DNA of 64,000 nucleotides from Lunularia cruciata (Eukaryota > Streptophyta > Marchantiopsida > Lunulariales > Lunulariaceae): NCBI GenBank assembly GCA_948567375.1, contig OX419759.1, forward strand, positions 16,522,744-16,586,743, written 5' to 3'. Below the pieces are notes generated by a model. The model saw only the letters and a program-made list of their open reading frames with translations, had not been told where the DNA came from and did not search any database. Position 1 is the first letter of the stretch. Each line of letters opens with the position of its first letter. This document shows positions 9,925-19,738 of the stretch, piece after piece. A program made the position numbers and the translations under genes.

Positions 9925-11299
9925 AATCATCTAAAGGTGTCACCAGCACCCAAGGACTCACCTTTTGTAGGCAGATCATGGATCCTAAATGTCCCAGAAT
10001 TACGCACCACCATTCTAGTGGAATGTCATGATTTGGCCATTGCAGGTCATGTCGAAGTGGACAAGACCTTGGATGCAGTCTAGCGCCATTACTATTGGCC
10101 CAAGATGAGCAACGACATGATGGACTACGTGCGCAGCTGCCTACTTTGTCAATAGAACAAAGCCTCTAATCAACCTCCTACGGGGCTCCTTCAACCTCTC
10201 TTATGCCTACTCAACGTTGAGAACAAGTGAGTATGGATCTCGTCTGTGAATTACCCAAGACCACCTCAGGGTTTGACTCCATTGTGGTCTTTGTGGACCG
10301 GCTTAGCAAAATGATTCATGTACGTCCTACCACCAAGGATGAGACCGCTCTACAACTAGCTCAATTATACTTAGATGCAGTATTCTCTCACCATGGCCTA
10401 TCTAGAGTACTTATCACCGATAAGGCACTCAATTCACCAGTTTGTTTTGGCAAACACTCTTTGGTTTCTTCAAAACTAAGTTGGCCATGTCCACAACTTA
10501 CCACCCACAAACAGATGGCCAAACAAAGCGGGCTAATTGCACGATTGAAGACATGTTACGTGGCTTCACCTTAAAAGAGCAAGAGAGGTGGGGCACCCTA
10601 TTCTTGTTGGTGGAATTTGCTTACAACAATTCAGTGAATACATCTACCCAGGTCACTCCGTTTGTCCTCATGTATGGTGAGCATCCCTTCACACCTTCTA
10701 CCTTGATGAAGATCCATCCTGTGGCTACCAAGGTTGATGCCATCAACACATTTGTTTCTAGAATCCAACACGGTGTGGAGAGCGCCAAGCACAGATTACA
10801 GATTGCCCAAAATTGATAGAAGTAGTATGCTAATGCACATTGTAGGCACATGGAGTTCAATGTTGGGGATCAAGTGTGGCTATTGACAACCAACCTCACA
10901 TTAGTTGGACCTCGTAAGCTCAGACCTTGTTTTATTGGGGTTTTCTTGATTCTTCGTCACGTCGGCATTATGGCCTATCACCTTGAGTTACCACCACACA
11001 TGAAGATCCATCTAGTGTTTCATGTTTCTCTACTACACAAATATGCTCCCTGATCAAGCCATGGTCATTCCACACAAGACATTTGATCTTGTCCGACACT
11101 CATTGATGGCACAGAAGAATATGAAGTGGAGCGTATTCTCCAAAAATGCATGCATGGTACTCGTTATTCGTGAGTGGACTATCTCATACAATGGAAAGGT
11201 TACCTTCTCTATGAAGCAACATAGGAGCCCGCTGCCAATTTGACACATGCACCGGTGTTGGTGCAAGCATTTGAGCAACAATTGCACAACGACAACGTT
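9925..11299 (+). pseudogene. Element A integrase with C-terminal chromodomain
   Basis: A zinc domain reads H-x5-AGH, then RSCLLC (10021-10155). The catalytic core starts MSMDLVCELPKTTSGFDSIV and includes FVDRLSKMIHV, an ITDK site for the second acidic residue and IEDML for the last Glu. Then TYHPQTDGQTKRAN, VEFAYNNSVNTSTQVTPF and the C-terminal FNVGDQVWL and ELPPHMKIHLVFHVSLLHKY. A chromodomain follows at 11109-11260 (EEYEVERILQ, YLIQWKGYLLYEAT). Chromodomains guide integration to methylated histone H3K9 chromatin, which fits the nesting of A inside another dead element. Two frameshifts (near 10440 and 10590) and several stops break it. Confidence 0.9.
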
Positions 11300-11306
11300 G
11301 CGTCTT

Positions 11307-11321
11307 AAAAGGAGGGAGGTA
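11307..11321 (+). other. Polypurine tract of element A
   Basis: AAAAGGAGGGAGGTA lies between the chromodomain stop codon and the TGTAATACC start of the 3' LTR. The same site in the second A copy is AAAAGGATGAAGGC (18913-18926). Confidence 0.8.
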
Positions 11322-11704
11322 TGTAATACCACAAGCTAGCCATATGATCTAGATGTGAAATTTGGTTTGGTAACATCTTGAATGATGTTATACATGATGG
11401 TCAAAATAGAAAAGATAGAAGTATCACCAAAAGAGTACTTTTACTAATAGAGCAAAAACTAAAATAGACTTGAGAACCTTAGAACCAATAGCTAGACATA
11501 TGATTTAAAGGTGAGAATTGGTTTGGTAACATCTGGAAGGATGTTACACATGATGGACTAAATAGATCAGAACAAGGTATCACCAAAAGGGGACTTCTAT
11601 TAATAGAGTAGGAACCAAAATATACCTTAAATCTTTGAAGGCAATTTTGGAGGCCTAAATGGATGAATTAGGCCTAAAAAATGTGCAAAATCTCCCCATC
11701 CCAA
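11322..11704 (+). repeat. 3' LTR of element A, left part
   Basis: Matches 4780-5160 of the 5' LTR, including both units of the internal duplication. The match stops at the C-rich run where element C1 begins. About 150 bases corresponding to 5' LTR 5160-5308 are missing from this LTR altogether. Confidence 0.9.
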
Positions 11705-12387
11705 TGTTATGCCATTTGTAGTATCACATCTAGATTGCTCGGACACTAGAGTCCTAGTGATAGTAGTTAGGGTTATTTTAGCAGTTTCTCAGAGTCAGAT
11801 TTTGTGTTCAGGGTACTGACTTCACGGTGGGGCCCACCGTCACTTTGCACCATTTGCACCGTTGAGTGTGCCGTCAACGGGACCGTTAGGGTTTCAGAGC
11901 TAGTTTGAGTCTAGGGAGTATAGTTTTGAAGTGAGCTCCAGAGAGCTCACTTCTATGATGTTGAGCCTTCAAGTTCTTGGCTATGGTGGACAAAGGCCGA
12001 CAAGATTTGGAGAAGTTTTGCCAATTTTGGATTTTGGTGTTTAGAGGCTTGGAGGCATAGGGCTATGGGCTATGAGAGGCTACGAAGGGCCAGAAGGGTC
12101 AGCAAGCCAGTCTGCTGGAGTGAGGCTAGCTAGTTTAGAGTAGATCTTGGTCATTGGTTGGCAAAATCTGCCTTTTTTTCCTACTAGATTGTACACAACA
12201 AGGTTTGACCCCTAGATCTCTTGTTCCTAGACTGGTGCCCTAGCCAACTGGTCTACCCTCACTTGTTGTCCTAGTGACTGTACCACTGTTATTTATACAC
12301 ATGTAACTTTGGCTAGGAGAGGCAGTTTGATTCTATTCTTGGTGATCTTGGTAGCTTAGGACTTAGATACTAACTTCTCTTATGTCA
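11705..12387 (+). repeat. LTR of element C1
   Basis: TGTTATGCC to TATGTCA. It shares the blocks GTGGGGCCCACCGTCACTT, AGAGCTCACTTCT and AGGCTAGCTAGTTTAGA with 51098-51921, the LTR of C2, which is about 140 bases longer through an extra segment near 51.41-51.56 kb. A TATA-like TTATTTATACAC lies near 12290. Confidence 0.7.
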
Positions 12388-12397
12388 AATAGCAAAT

Positions 12398-12415
12398 GGT
12401 GGCAGAGTCAGTCCC
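12398..12415 (+). other. Primer-binding site of element C1
   Basis: TGGTGGCAGAGTCAGTCC starts ten bases after the LTR end. The C2 site is TGGTGGTAGAGTCAATC. Both resemble the initiator-Met site TGGTATCAGAGC but share GG in place of AT, so the difference is a property of the lineage. Confidence 0.5.
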
Positions 12416-12900
12416 GTGTTGTGTTATGAGATGGAGGATTTTTGTTTAGATTTCTTGTGATTGGATCCTCTCCATTCTCTGCTTCTTGTTTGTGCACCAT
12501 GTTTGTGTGAGATGCCCTGACTTTTGAGCATTGGTGCTCTGGTGTGCTCTCGGTGGTGAGGTTGGAGTGATGACCAATCAGACTACCTTTGTTTCTCTCC
12601 GATGAGGCAAGAAGTGATGACCTACAGATCGTGAGAGTGCGTGTTATGATGGTAGGTTATAGGTTGCCCTTTCCCTTAGTGTAGTTATCTTGGTTAGAGT
12701 TACATTAGTGGGTGGTGCTTAGTTGGTAGTGGCACTTGGTGGTGTTGGCACGTGGTGGAGTACTTGCGGTTGCAGTTGGTGGTTTGGGTTTGCTGTTGTG
12801 GTTACTTTGTCACAATAGAGTTCTTTGGAGATTCCAAAGGAGTTAGCCCTACAGTGGGTTTACTCGGAGTGGTGCTTGGTATCAGTTTGTATCTCAGGTC

Positions 12901-15066
12901 CCAGTGAGGGAGGAGATTGACTCTGAGTTGGAGTTTGACAAAGGAGCTGATTCAGTTGAGAGTTCACTTGGTGTGTTTGCACCGTTGTTGTGGGACATGG
13001 ACAAGATTTATGGGGCCTCCAAAGGCCCTAGGCGTTACTCTAGTATAGTGGGTACCATTGAGTTGGATGACTTCATCCAGGAGTTCGATAGTTGGTGTGA
13101 TCTACAACAGATGCGGAACCCGACTTTGTTCACACCCTTCATGGCATGGAAAGGGTTGTTTTAGCATCTGGAGGGTCTGCCGATGGATGACTACCATGAG
13201 TTTAGGAGAGCTCATTTGGAGGAGATCAAGTTATAGAGACAGTATTGGTCTCCAAACTATGTCTCTATCACTTCAGGTTTGGTGGCTAGGAGTAGATCGG
13301 CTGTACCTACGAGTTCTAGCTCAAGTAGTGTTGGTGGAGCTAGTGGAGGTACACTAGCTGGAGATAGTGTTACCACAAGTGGAGGTACCGCTGTAGGAGG
13401 TAGTGTGGTACCGGGGTTGAACCCCATGGTAGAGTTCTTCTTGTGTTTGAGGTAGAACTACCAAGGAGTATGGACTGACAAGTTGAGGAGCTTGCAGGAG
13501 TTCTAGCGGAAGGCTAGAGAGAGCCTACGTGACGAATACACTCGCATGAGGCGGCTGATCAGTTTCACTCAGGGAGTTACTAAGGCAGTCCAGTTTTGGT
13601 ATGGGATACTAGACAGGGAGTTACGACGTAGAGTTCATGATGCTATGTTATTACAGGCTACTTTGCCTACTTTGGCAGTGGTCTTTGGTTTGGCTGAGCA
13701 TATTGAGCTCAACATGGTAGAGGAGAGAGTGACGACATCTGGATTTGGTAGGGAGACCTCATCCACGGCTACGACTTCTTCTAGAGTGCAGCAAAGTGCA
13801 CCACGCCCAGTTGGTTTTCGAGGGTAGGGTGGACAGCCTAGATCCTATGGAGCGAGTGGAGGGCCTAGTGGAGTTAGACCCTTACCCTCATTTTTGGGTC
13901 AGTAGCAGCCAGTGAGTGGTGGTGCTGCTTGTTGGACTTGTAGTGGACCTCACCATTCGAGAGAGTGTACTCAGGGCAGTCGACCTGATACCTCGGGTGC
14001 ATCACAGCCAACACAAAGGCAGTGTGAGCATGGCCATAGATTTGGTCACACTAGTGATTGGTGTTTTGACCTACACCCGGAGTTATGGAGTGGTAGGGCT
14101 GCTATGGCAGGTAGTAGAGGAGCTCCAATTCATGGAGGATGAGGTGGTGGTAGAGGATCTACACCTAGTAGGGGTGCAGTACCTTCCCTTACTTCTAACA
14201 CAACTATGGCTACTCGGATTGAGCACTTGGAGCAGAGATTGGCTAATATGGCTATTGCTAAGAGGAGATCAGATTTGGGTGTTGAGGCTTCCACCTCATA
14301 TGCTGGTGATAGAGATGCTTTGGACTTCATGTGCGGAGCAGCACAGGTGGATGCATCTATAGCGGTGACTAGGAGTGAAATACGTGCTCCAGAGCCTAGA
14401 GGAGCATCAGTGGAGTTGGACCCACAGAGAGGAGAGGTTGGGAGACATGTCAGACTTCCCTAGTCTTTCACGCTATCTGAGGCATTGCAGACAACATCAA
14501 TGGTTCCTAGACGTCCTAGTGCAAGTGTGGTAGGTGGTGATGGAGTACATGATGGACTACCTGCTAGTCAACCACCTACTACTACACAGACTGAGACTAG
14601 CATGATGTTGGGGGTGGCTCAGCTGATTATGCGGTGTCCTTTGTTTTCGACCAGTGATATGTTTACATTGGGAGTTGACCCAACCCCAATATTCTGGTTG
14701 GCTGCCACGTTGTGTGAGAGTAGGGATGGTGCAGCTCCTACTACTAGAGTAGAGGTGGTTGGTAGTGGAGCTGACTTGGTTGAGGAGCATGGGATCCGTT
14801 CAGCAACCAGTGGTTTATGGCAGGCAATAGTGGCTAGACTGGAGGAGTTGCCAACTAGACCGGCCTTTGAGAGAGCGTGGTTCACACATGGTGTTGTCCT
14901 ATTGGATAACCAGAGGGGGATTTTCCGTTTGGTGGGATCTTTAGGGAAGGTCTATACACCACATAGAGTCTTGTTAGACTATGGTACGGAGCCTCTTATG
15001 TTGGGGAAGGCGGCAGTGGTCAGACTGGAGTTATGGAAGACCGATGTGGAGAGGTGTCCATTTTAG
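12901..15066 (+). pseudogene. Element C1 gag-protease polyprotein
   Basis: About 720 codons in one frame with no frameshift, broken by nine stops. Order: capsid-like region (VGTIELDDFIQEFDSWCDLQ), a Ser/Gly-rich linker, a second capsid-like part (DKLRSLQEF, RRLISFTQGVTKAVQFWYG, LAEHIELNMVEERV), a first zinc motif CWTCSGPHHSREC, then a second, QCEHGHRFGHTSDWCFDLHP, whose first Cys pair is incomplete. A coiled segment (RIEHLEQRLANMAI) leads to a protease-like end: HRVLLDYGTEPLMLG, where D-S/T-G is DYG, and CPF before QTSLGG. Eight of the stops are TAG and one is TGA. Stops at 13162, 14461 and 15064 are also present in C2. Confidence 0.75.
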
Positions 15067-15133
15067 ATCCAGACATCTCTAGGTGGTGGTTCGACACAAT
15101 ACATCACACGTGGAGAGCTTGTTGTCCAGGTTT

Positions 15134-15864
15134 TGTAACACCCATTTGTGCATGTGTGTGGTATTGTGATATTTAGCTTGGTATTACAAGTACTTAAGAG
15201 ATATTACTTATATAAAGATAAAGGATGGTTCTATATTAGTGATGGTTAGCTAAAGTTAGTCATAGCTAAGATAGAGGGGACCTTACTTTAGAGGAAGTAG
15301 AAAAGATGAGCACCACTATTTTGGATTTTAGTGTGTTGACTTGCTATTATTCTTAGGTGTTTGGCTTTGAGGAAAGAGTTGAGAACTCTTGGGCCCACAA
15401 GCCTTTTTGTTTTGGATTCTTCTTTAGTCCAAGGATAGCCTATGTGAAGGAATCCTTGACTTAGTGGTTGGGTCAAGATAAGACCACATGCTTAGTGGAA
15501 TATGCCCATGTGAATGGATATCCTTTCTACTTTTTGACTTTACTTGACTTTTAGTCTTGTAACTTGAGTTACTATGGTAATTAGTAACTTTGGTACGTAA
15601 CTATTTCACAAGTACATAAACAAGGGGTGAGGAGGTACTCATTATCCTTTCATTTGCAACTATCTCTCTCTCATTGAGTTCTCTAGTGAGCAATGTCTTG
15701 AGTCTTGGAGTGTATGATGGAGTATGATGAAGACTCCAAGACTCCAAGTCTTGGAGTCTTGGAGGAGTATGATGGAGTTTGGGTTCCTTGCCTTCTTAGT
15801 CCATGGTGCGTTACCATAATAGCTATCAGAGGTTCATCTTGAGTGAGAGACATGCCGGCTCACA
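15134..15864 (+). mobile_element. Solo LTR B2 (731 bp)
   Basis: TGTAACACCC to CTCACA, close in sequence to B1. About 45 extra bases around 15714-15770 contain a perfect 15-1-15 palindrome made of CTCCAAGACTCCAAG and its complement. It separates the end of C1 from the displaced end of the A 3' LTR. No target duplication is visible because the right flank has been replaced by deletion. Confidence 0.8.
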
Positions 15865-16075
15865 GACCTAGACCAACATGTCACCTATCCAAGTAAGTAA
15901 TCCAAGGGTGGAGCTTGATGACATGTCACCTATCTGTGTGCCTAATCTTAAGGTGGAGCTTCCTTGGAGGAGATCCTCTTTGTCTATATAATAAAGAGAA
16001 GGTGCTCCTTTGGGGCACCGAATGTTGAGTGTGTAATTTGTGTTTTCTCTCTTCTCTGGTCCTTGGAGTATTACA
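15865..16075 (+). repeat. 3' LTR of element A, right part
   Basis: Matches 5309-5519 of the 5' LTR with few changes, including an intact TATA box CTATATAATAAAG at 15984-15996, and ends GTATTACA. It is followed by the CCGGA target duplication, which proves it is the missing end of element A. Confidence 0.9.
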
Positions 16076-16080
16076 CCGGA
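16076..16080 (+). repeat. Right target-site duplication of element A (CCGGA)
   Basis: Identical to 4775-4779. Removing A and one copy rejoins the element H integrase in frame across the HEDR-IYVQ junction. Confidence 0.9.
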
Positions 16081-17424
16081 TCTATGTTCAAGCCAAAGGT
16101 GATCTCCGACTGGTTCATTTTCAAGAAGCCCATGATTTCCTAATAGCTGGTCACATAGGTGTGGACAAGAGCTTGGGTACCCTCCAATGCCAATGGTGGT
16201 GGCCTAACATGACACGAGATGTTCAAGTGCTTTTTTGATCATGTGAAAGATGCCAACTCAACAAGGCCAATAACCAAAAGCTGAGTGGACTCCTTTAACC
16301 ACTCTCCATTCCATCCGCTCGATGGGAACATGTGAGCTTGGATCTCATCATATCCTTGCCCAAGACAAAGCAAGGACACACAACAATCATGGTGTTTGTG
16401 GATAAGCTTAGTAAGCAAATCCACTTGGCACCAACCTTTGATACCGTGGATGCTCCAACCTTAGCGCAAATCTACTTTGACAATGTCTTCAAACACCATG
16501 GGATGCCATGTGTACTCATCTTCGACCATGATCCTTGATTCATTGGGAAGTTTTGGCAAGCCCTCTTTTAGATACTTGGCACCAAGCTTCTTTTGTCCAT
16601 GGCCTATTGTCCTCAAACTGATGGACAAACCAAACATGCAAATTGTACCTTGGAAGACATGATGTGTGCCTTTGTCAATGTCTACCGTACCAATTGGGAT
16701 GAATGTCTTGCAATTGCAAAATTCTCCAATAACAATTCCAAACAGGCAAGCACCGGATTTTCTCCTTTCTTTCTCAATTTTGGCCAAAATTTGCTTGTTC
16801 CAGATTCTCTTCTTGCTCGTCTCCTGTCTCAGGTCCCTCATACTTCAACCTTCTTAACCACCATCTCCCAATCTTTCCAACAAGCCAAATCTCACCTCCT
16901 TGTGGCCCAAAATTGTCAAAAACAATATGCAGACCACCATCATTGTGATCTCACCTTTGAGGTTGGTGATAAAGTCATGTTATCCTCTAGTAACCTACCC
17001 CTCCCACTTGATACCCAAGTTTGTAAACTTACCTCTAATTGGATAGGACACTTTGATGTCACCTAAATTGTCTCTCATATTGCTTATCGACTTGCGTTGC
17101 CTTGTCATATATGCATCCATCTTGTCTTTCATATTTCCAAGTTGAAACCCTTTGTTCCTAACCCCTCTTCTTTTTCCTCTCAAGTCCAACCTCCTCCTCC
17201 TCCTGTCCTTATCAATGATCATGAGGAGTACAAAGTTGATTGTATCCTTGATTGTATCACGTCGCCACATTCAACAAGGCTGTCAAAAATATACGGAGTA
17301 CAAGGTCCTTTGGAAAGGGTATCTTCTTCATGATGCCACATGGGAACCTCTTTCTCATCTCCAAAATGCACAATTGGCCATCCAGGAGTTTGAAGCTTCA
17401 TTGGCAATGAGGACATCACCAACC
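16081..17424 (+). pseudogene. Element H integrase and chromodomain (right part)
   Basis: Continues the frame cut at 4779. The zinc domain reads HDFLIAGHIGVDKSLGTLQ and WWWPNMTRDV, then CERCQ. The core reads SLDLIISLPKTKQGHTTIMV, FVDKLSKQIHLAP, FDHDP and AYCPQTDGQTKHANCTLEDM. The C-terminal part has FEVGDKVMLSSSNLPLP and the HICIHLVFHISKLKPF motif, then a Pro-rich linker. The chromodomain, split by a frameshift near 17270, reads EEYKVDCILD and YKVLWKGYLLHDATWEP. Stops at about 16237, 16298, 16537 and 17064 inactivate it. Most of 16081-17270 stays in one frame, so decay is mainly by substitution. Confidence 0.9.
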
Positions 17425-17439
17425 AGTGGTGGGGGAATA
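17425..17439 (+). other. Polypurine tract of element H
   Basis: AGTGGTGGGGGAATA lies between the last chromodomain codons and the LTR start TGTAACAATACGG. Confidence 0.65.
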
Positions 17440-17530
17440 TGTAACAATACGGAGTTTAGCAATGAAGTTAGTAGGGCTAACAAAGTAGCAAATAAGACAA
17501 ATTAGCATAGAATATCCTAGAAGTATCTAA

Positions 17531-17732
17531 GAAGCTTCTTGGGAAGCTTCCCGGCTAGTTTAGCTTGCACCCCAAGTAAGTAACTTCTAGAAGAAAGCTT
17601 CTAGAAGCTTCTAGCTAGCTTAGCTTGCATGCCAAGTAAGCGGCTTCTAGAAGGAAACTTCTTGAAAAGCTTCTTAGTTAACTTGGCTTGCACTGCAAGA
17701 AAGCGGCTCAAGAAAGCTTTTTGAGAAGCTTC
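17531..17732 (+). promoter_or_regulatory. Heat-shock-element-like cluster in the element H LTR
   Basis: Plant heat-shock factors bind alternating GAA and TTC triplets spaced by two bases. Perfect three-triplet sites are at 17599-17611 (TTCTAGAAGCTTC) and 17654-17666 (GAAACTTCTTGAA). Two-triplet sites lie at 17531-17538, 17543-17550, 17585-17592, 17645-17652 and 17725-17732. The cluster ends 22 bases upstream of a TATA box, the arrangement of heat-inducible promoters and of the heat-activated plant retrotransposon ONSEN. Function is inferred from motif and position only. Confidence 0.55.
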
Positions 17733-17753
17733 TCAAGGGCCTTGTATGCTCCC

Positions 17754-17761
17754 TATAGATA
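17754..17761 (+). promoter_or_regulatory. TATA box of the element H LTR
   Basis: TATAGATA in the context CTCCCTATAGATACAAGAGCC, downstream of the HSE-like cluster and in the second half of the LTR, where an LTR promoter is expected. Confidence 0.5.
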
Positions 17762-17867
17762 CAAGAGCCAAAGCTCATGCTAGGCATTTGGAGCTTTCCC
17801 ACTTTCTTTCAAGTATCCCAATGTGAGTTTCCATTTTCCTATTTCTCTCCTCGGTCTTGGTCTTTTA

Positions 17868-18926
17868 GAGTTTGACTCCATCATAGTCTTTGTTGATTGA
17901 CTCAGCAAAATGATTCATATATGTCCTACCACCAAGGATGTTCTTGCACCGCCACTAGCTCAATTGTACTTAAATGCAATCTTTTCCCATCATGGCTTAT
18001 CTTGAGTACTCATCACATATAGAGACACTCAATTCACTAGTTTGTTGTGGAGAACACTCTTTGGGTTCTTCAAAACCAAATTGGCTATGTCTACAAATTA
18101 TCATCCACAGACCAATGGAAAAATAAAGAGGGAAAATTGCACTATTGAGGACATGCTTTGAGGCTTTACTTTGGAGGAGCAAGAGAGTTGGAACACCTTG
18201 CTCTAATCGGTGGAATTTGCTTACAACAATTTAGTGAATGCTTCTACACAAGTCACACCATTCTTCCTCATGTATGGAGAGCATCCTTTCACACCTTCAA
18301 GCTTCATGAAGGTCCATCTGGTGGCTACCAAGGTTGATGTTGTCAACATCAACCTTTTGTTTCTAGAATCCAATAGGGGGTGGAACATGCCAAGCACAGG
18401 TTGTAGATCACCCAAAATCAGCAGAAGCAGTATGTAGATGCACATTGCTAACACATGGAGTTCAATGTAGGAGATCAAGTCTGGCTATCAACCACCAACT
18501 TCAAGTTAGTTGGTCCTCATAAGCTCAGAACTCATTTTATTGGACCTTTCTCTATCCTTTGTTGCATCGGCACTGTGGCCTATCACCTCAAGCTACCACC
18601 ACATATGAAGATCCACCCAGTGTTTCATGTTTCCTTATTATTCCAATATGCTCCTTGGCTGCTCTACTTCTCTTCCATCCAAGAAATTTGACCTTGTCCA
18701 ACCCTTGTTGATGAGGCGGAGGAGTATGAGATCAAACGCATTCTTTAGAAACGCATCCGTGGTACTCACCATCTACGTGTGGAATATTTGGTCCATTAGA
18801 AAGAGTACCCCCTATACAAGGCAACATGGGAGCCAATAGTCAACTTGACCAACACACAGGTGTTAGTTCAATCTTTTGAGCAACAACTTTGCAACAAGGA
18901 TGTTGCATCTTAAAAGGATGAAGGCT
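17868..18926 (+). pseudogene. Element A2: integrase and chromodomain fragment
   Basis: Begins at the position equal to 10270 of element A (TTTGACTCCAT) and stays collinear with it to the 3' LTR. Recognisable pieces: MEFAYNNLVNASTQVTPFFL, YGEHPFTPSSFMKVH, FNVGDQVWLSTTNFKLVGPH, LPPHMKIHPVFHVSLLFQY, and a chromodomain reading EEYEIKRIL and YPLYKATWEP. The first Asp of the core and everything upstream are missing. Several frameshifts and stops are present. It abuts the truncated H LTR with no duplication, so the junction is a deletion or recombination. Confidence 0.85.
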
Positions 18927-19511
18927 TGTAATACAAGCAACTAGACATATTATCTAGAGGTGAAAATTGGCTTGGTAACATCTAGGAGGATACTGCATAC
19001 AATGGGCTAGGAAGATGAGACAGAGGTGTCACCAAAAGAGTAATTTTACTAACAGTGCAAAAGTCAAAAATAGCCTAAACACTTTAAAGCCAATTTTGGA
19101 GGCCTAAACATATGAATTAGGCCTTGAAACATGGAAAAATTCTGCCCTAATAGACAAAGGTTTTCCTTCTCTCCTTTAGGATTTTTCTCATCGAGAGCTT
19201 TCCAATGATACCTCACCCACACAATTTTGAGCTCCCTACAAGAAGATTCTCTAAAGATTCCCTTTGGTCTAAACCTATTTGACCAACTAGATAGGACAAG
19301 GACTGACATATCACCCATCCAAAAAAATAATCCAAGGATTGATAGGTCACCAATCTATGTATTTGATCCAAGGGAGCTTCCTTTGAGTGGATATTTTTGC
19401 TATATAATAAAGAGAAGGTGCTCCTTTGGGGTATCGGAGGATTGTGTGTGAAACTTGTGTTTTCTCTCTGGTATCTCTCTTGGAAAGTTCTCTTGTCCTC
19501 GGAGTATTACA
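18927..19511 (+). repeat. 3' LTR of element A2 (short form, 585 bp)
   Basis: TGTAATACAAGC to GAGTATTACA. It has only one unit of the 156-bp block that is duplicated in the 740-bp LTRs. A TATA box CTATATAATAAAG lies near 19402. It is preceded by AAAAGGATGAAGGC, the purine tract of A2. Confidence 0.85.
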
Positions 19512-19738
19512 TTACTATACGAGTCAAAATCATCTGGTTTTCATAGTGAAACCTTGACAAACTGAATTGACAAGGAGTTGATATTATCACATGTACTTTG
19601 AAATAGGATGTTCAGTATGTCAAATCATTTTAGTTGGTTTTTAACTTGTTTTTTCCCTAAATCTAGGTGAAAGAAGGGAAAGTAAGTCACTAGTGGCAAA
19701 GGAAGTTAGATGTGCATTAGGTTTGTTAGGATACACCC

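Larger units (their letters stand above)
11705..15133 (+). mobile_element. Element C1: LTR plus gag-protease, 3' truncated
   Basis: A left LTR (11705-12387), a primer site, a long gag-protease frame, then an abrupt end at solo LTR B2. RT, integrase and a right LTR are absent. A homologous element (C2) lies at 51098-55330 and is collinear with it. In C2 recognisable sequence continues past the C1 break point (15133) for about 50 bases, so C1 lost its right part by deletion after B2 arrived. C1 interrupts the 3' LTR of element A. Confidence 0.8.
4780..16075 (+). mobile_element. Element A: chromovirus (Ty3/gypsy) with nested insertions
   Basis: Order: 5' LTR (4780-5519), tRNA primer site, leader ORF, gag, protease, RT, RNase H, integrase, chromodomain, polypurine tract, 3' LTR. 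Domain order RT-RNase H-integrase-chromodomain defines a chromovirus. The 3' LTR is split: its first half is 11322-11704 and its last 211 bases are 15865-16075, with element C1 and solo LTR B2 between them. The whole is flanked by CCGGA on both sides and sits in the integrase of element H. By hand count the first 205 bases of the two LTRs differ at about 9 positions, so the insertion is not recent. Solo LTR B1 interrupts gag. The element is dead: frameshifts, at least seven stops in RT-RNase H, and a mutated RT catalytic site. Confidence 0.9.
17440..17867 (+). repeat. 3' LTR of element H (right end truncated)
   Basis: Starts TGTAACAATACGG. It contains three to four imperfect tandem units of 60-63 bp anchored by GCTTGCA (17563, 17623, 17686), rich in GAAGCTTC and TTCTAGAA palindromes, then a TATA box. 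The right end is replaced at about 17868 by the second A-family fragment. There is no 5' LTR in the window for comparison. Confidence 0.75.

Noticed and set aside
17531-17732. Regularly spaced repeats resembling a CRISPR array
   Set aside because: Units are contiguous and degenerate, with no unique spacers, and lie inside a plant LTR.
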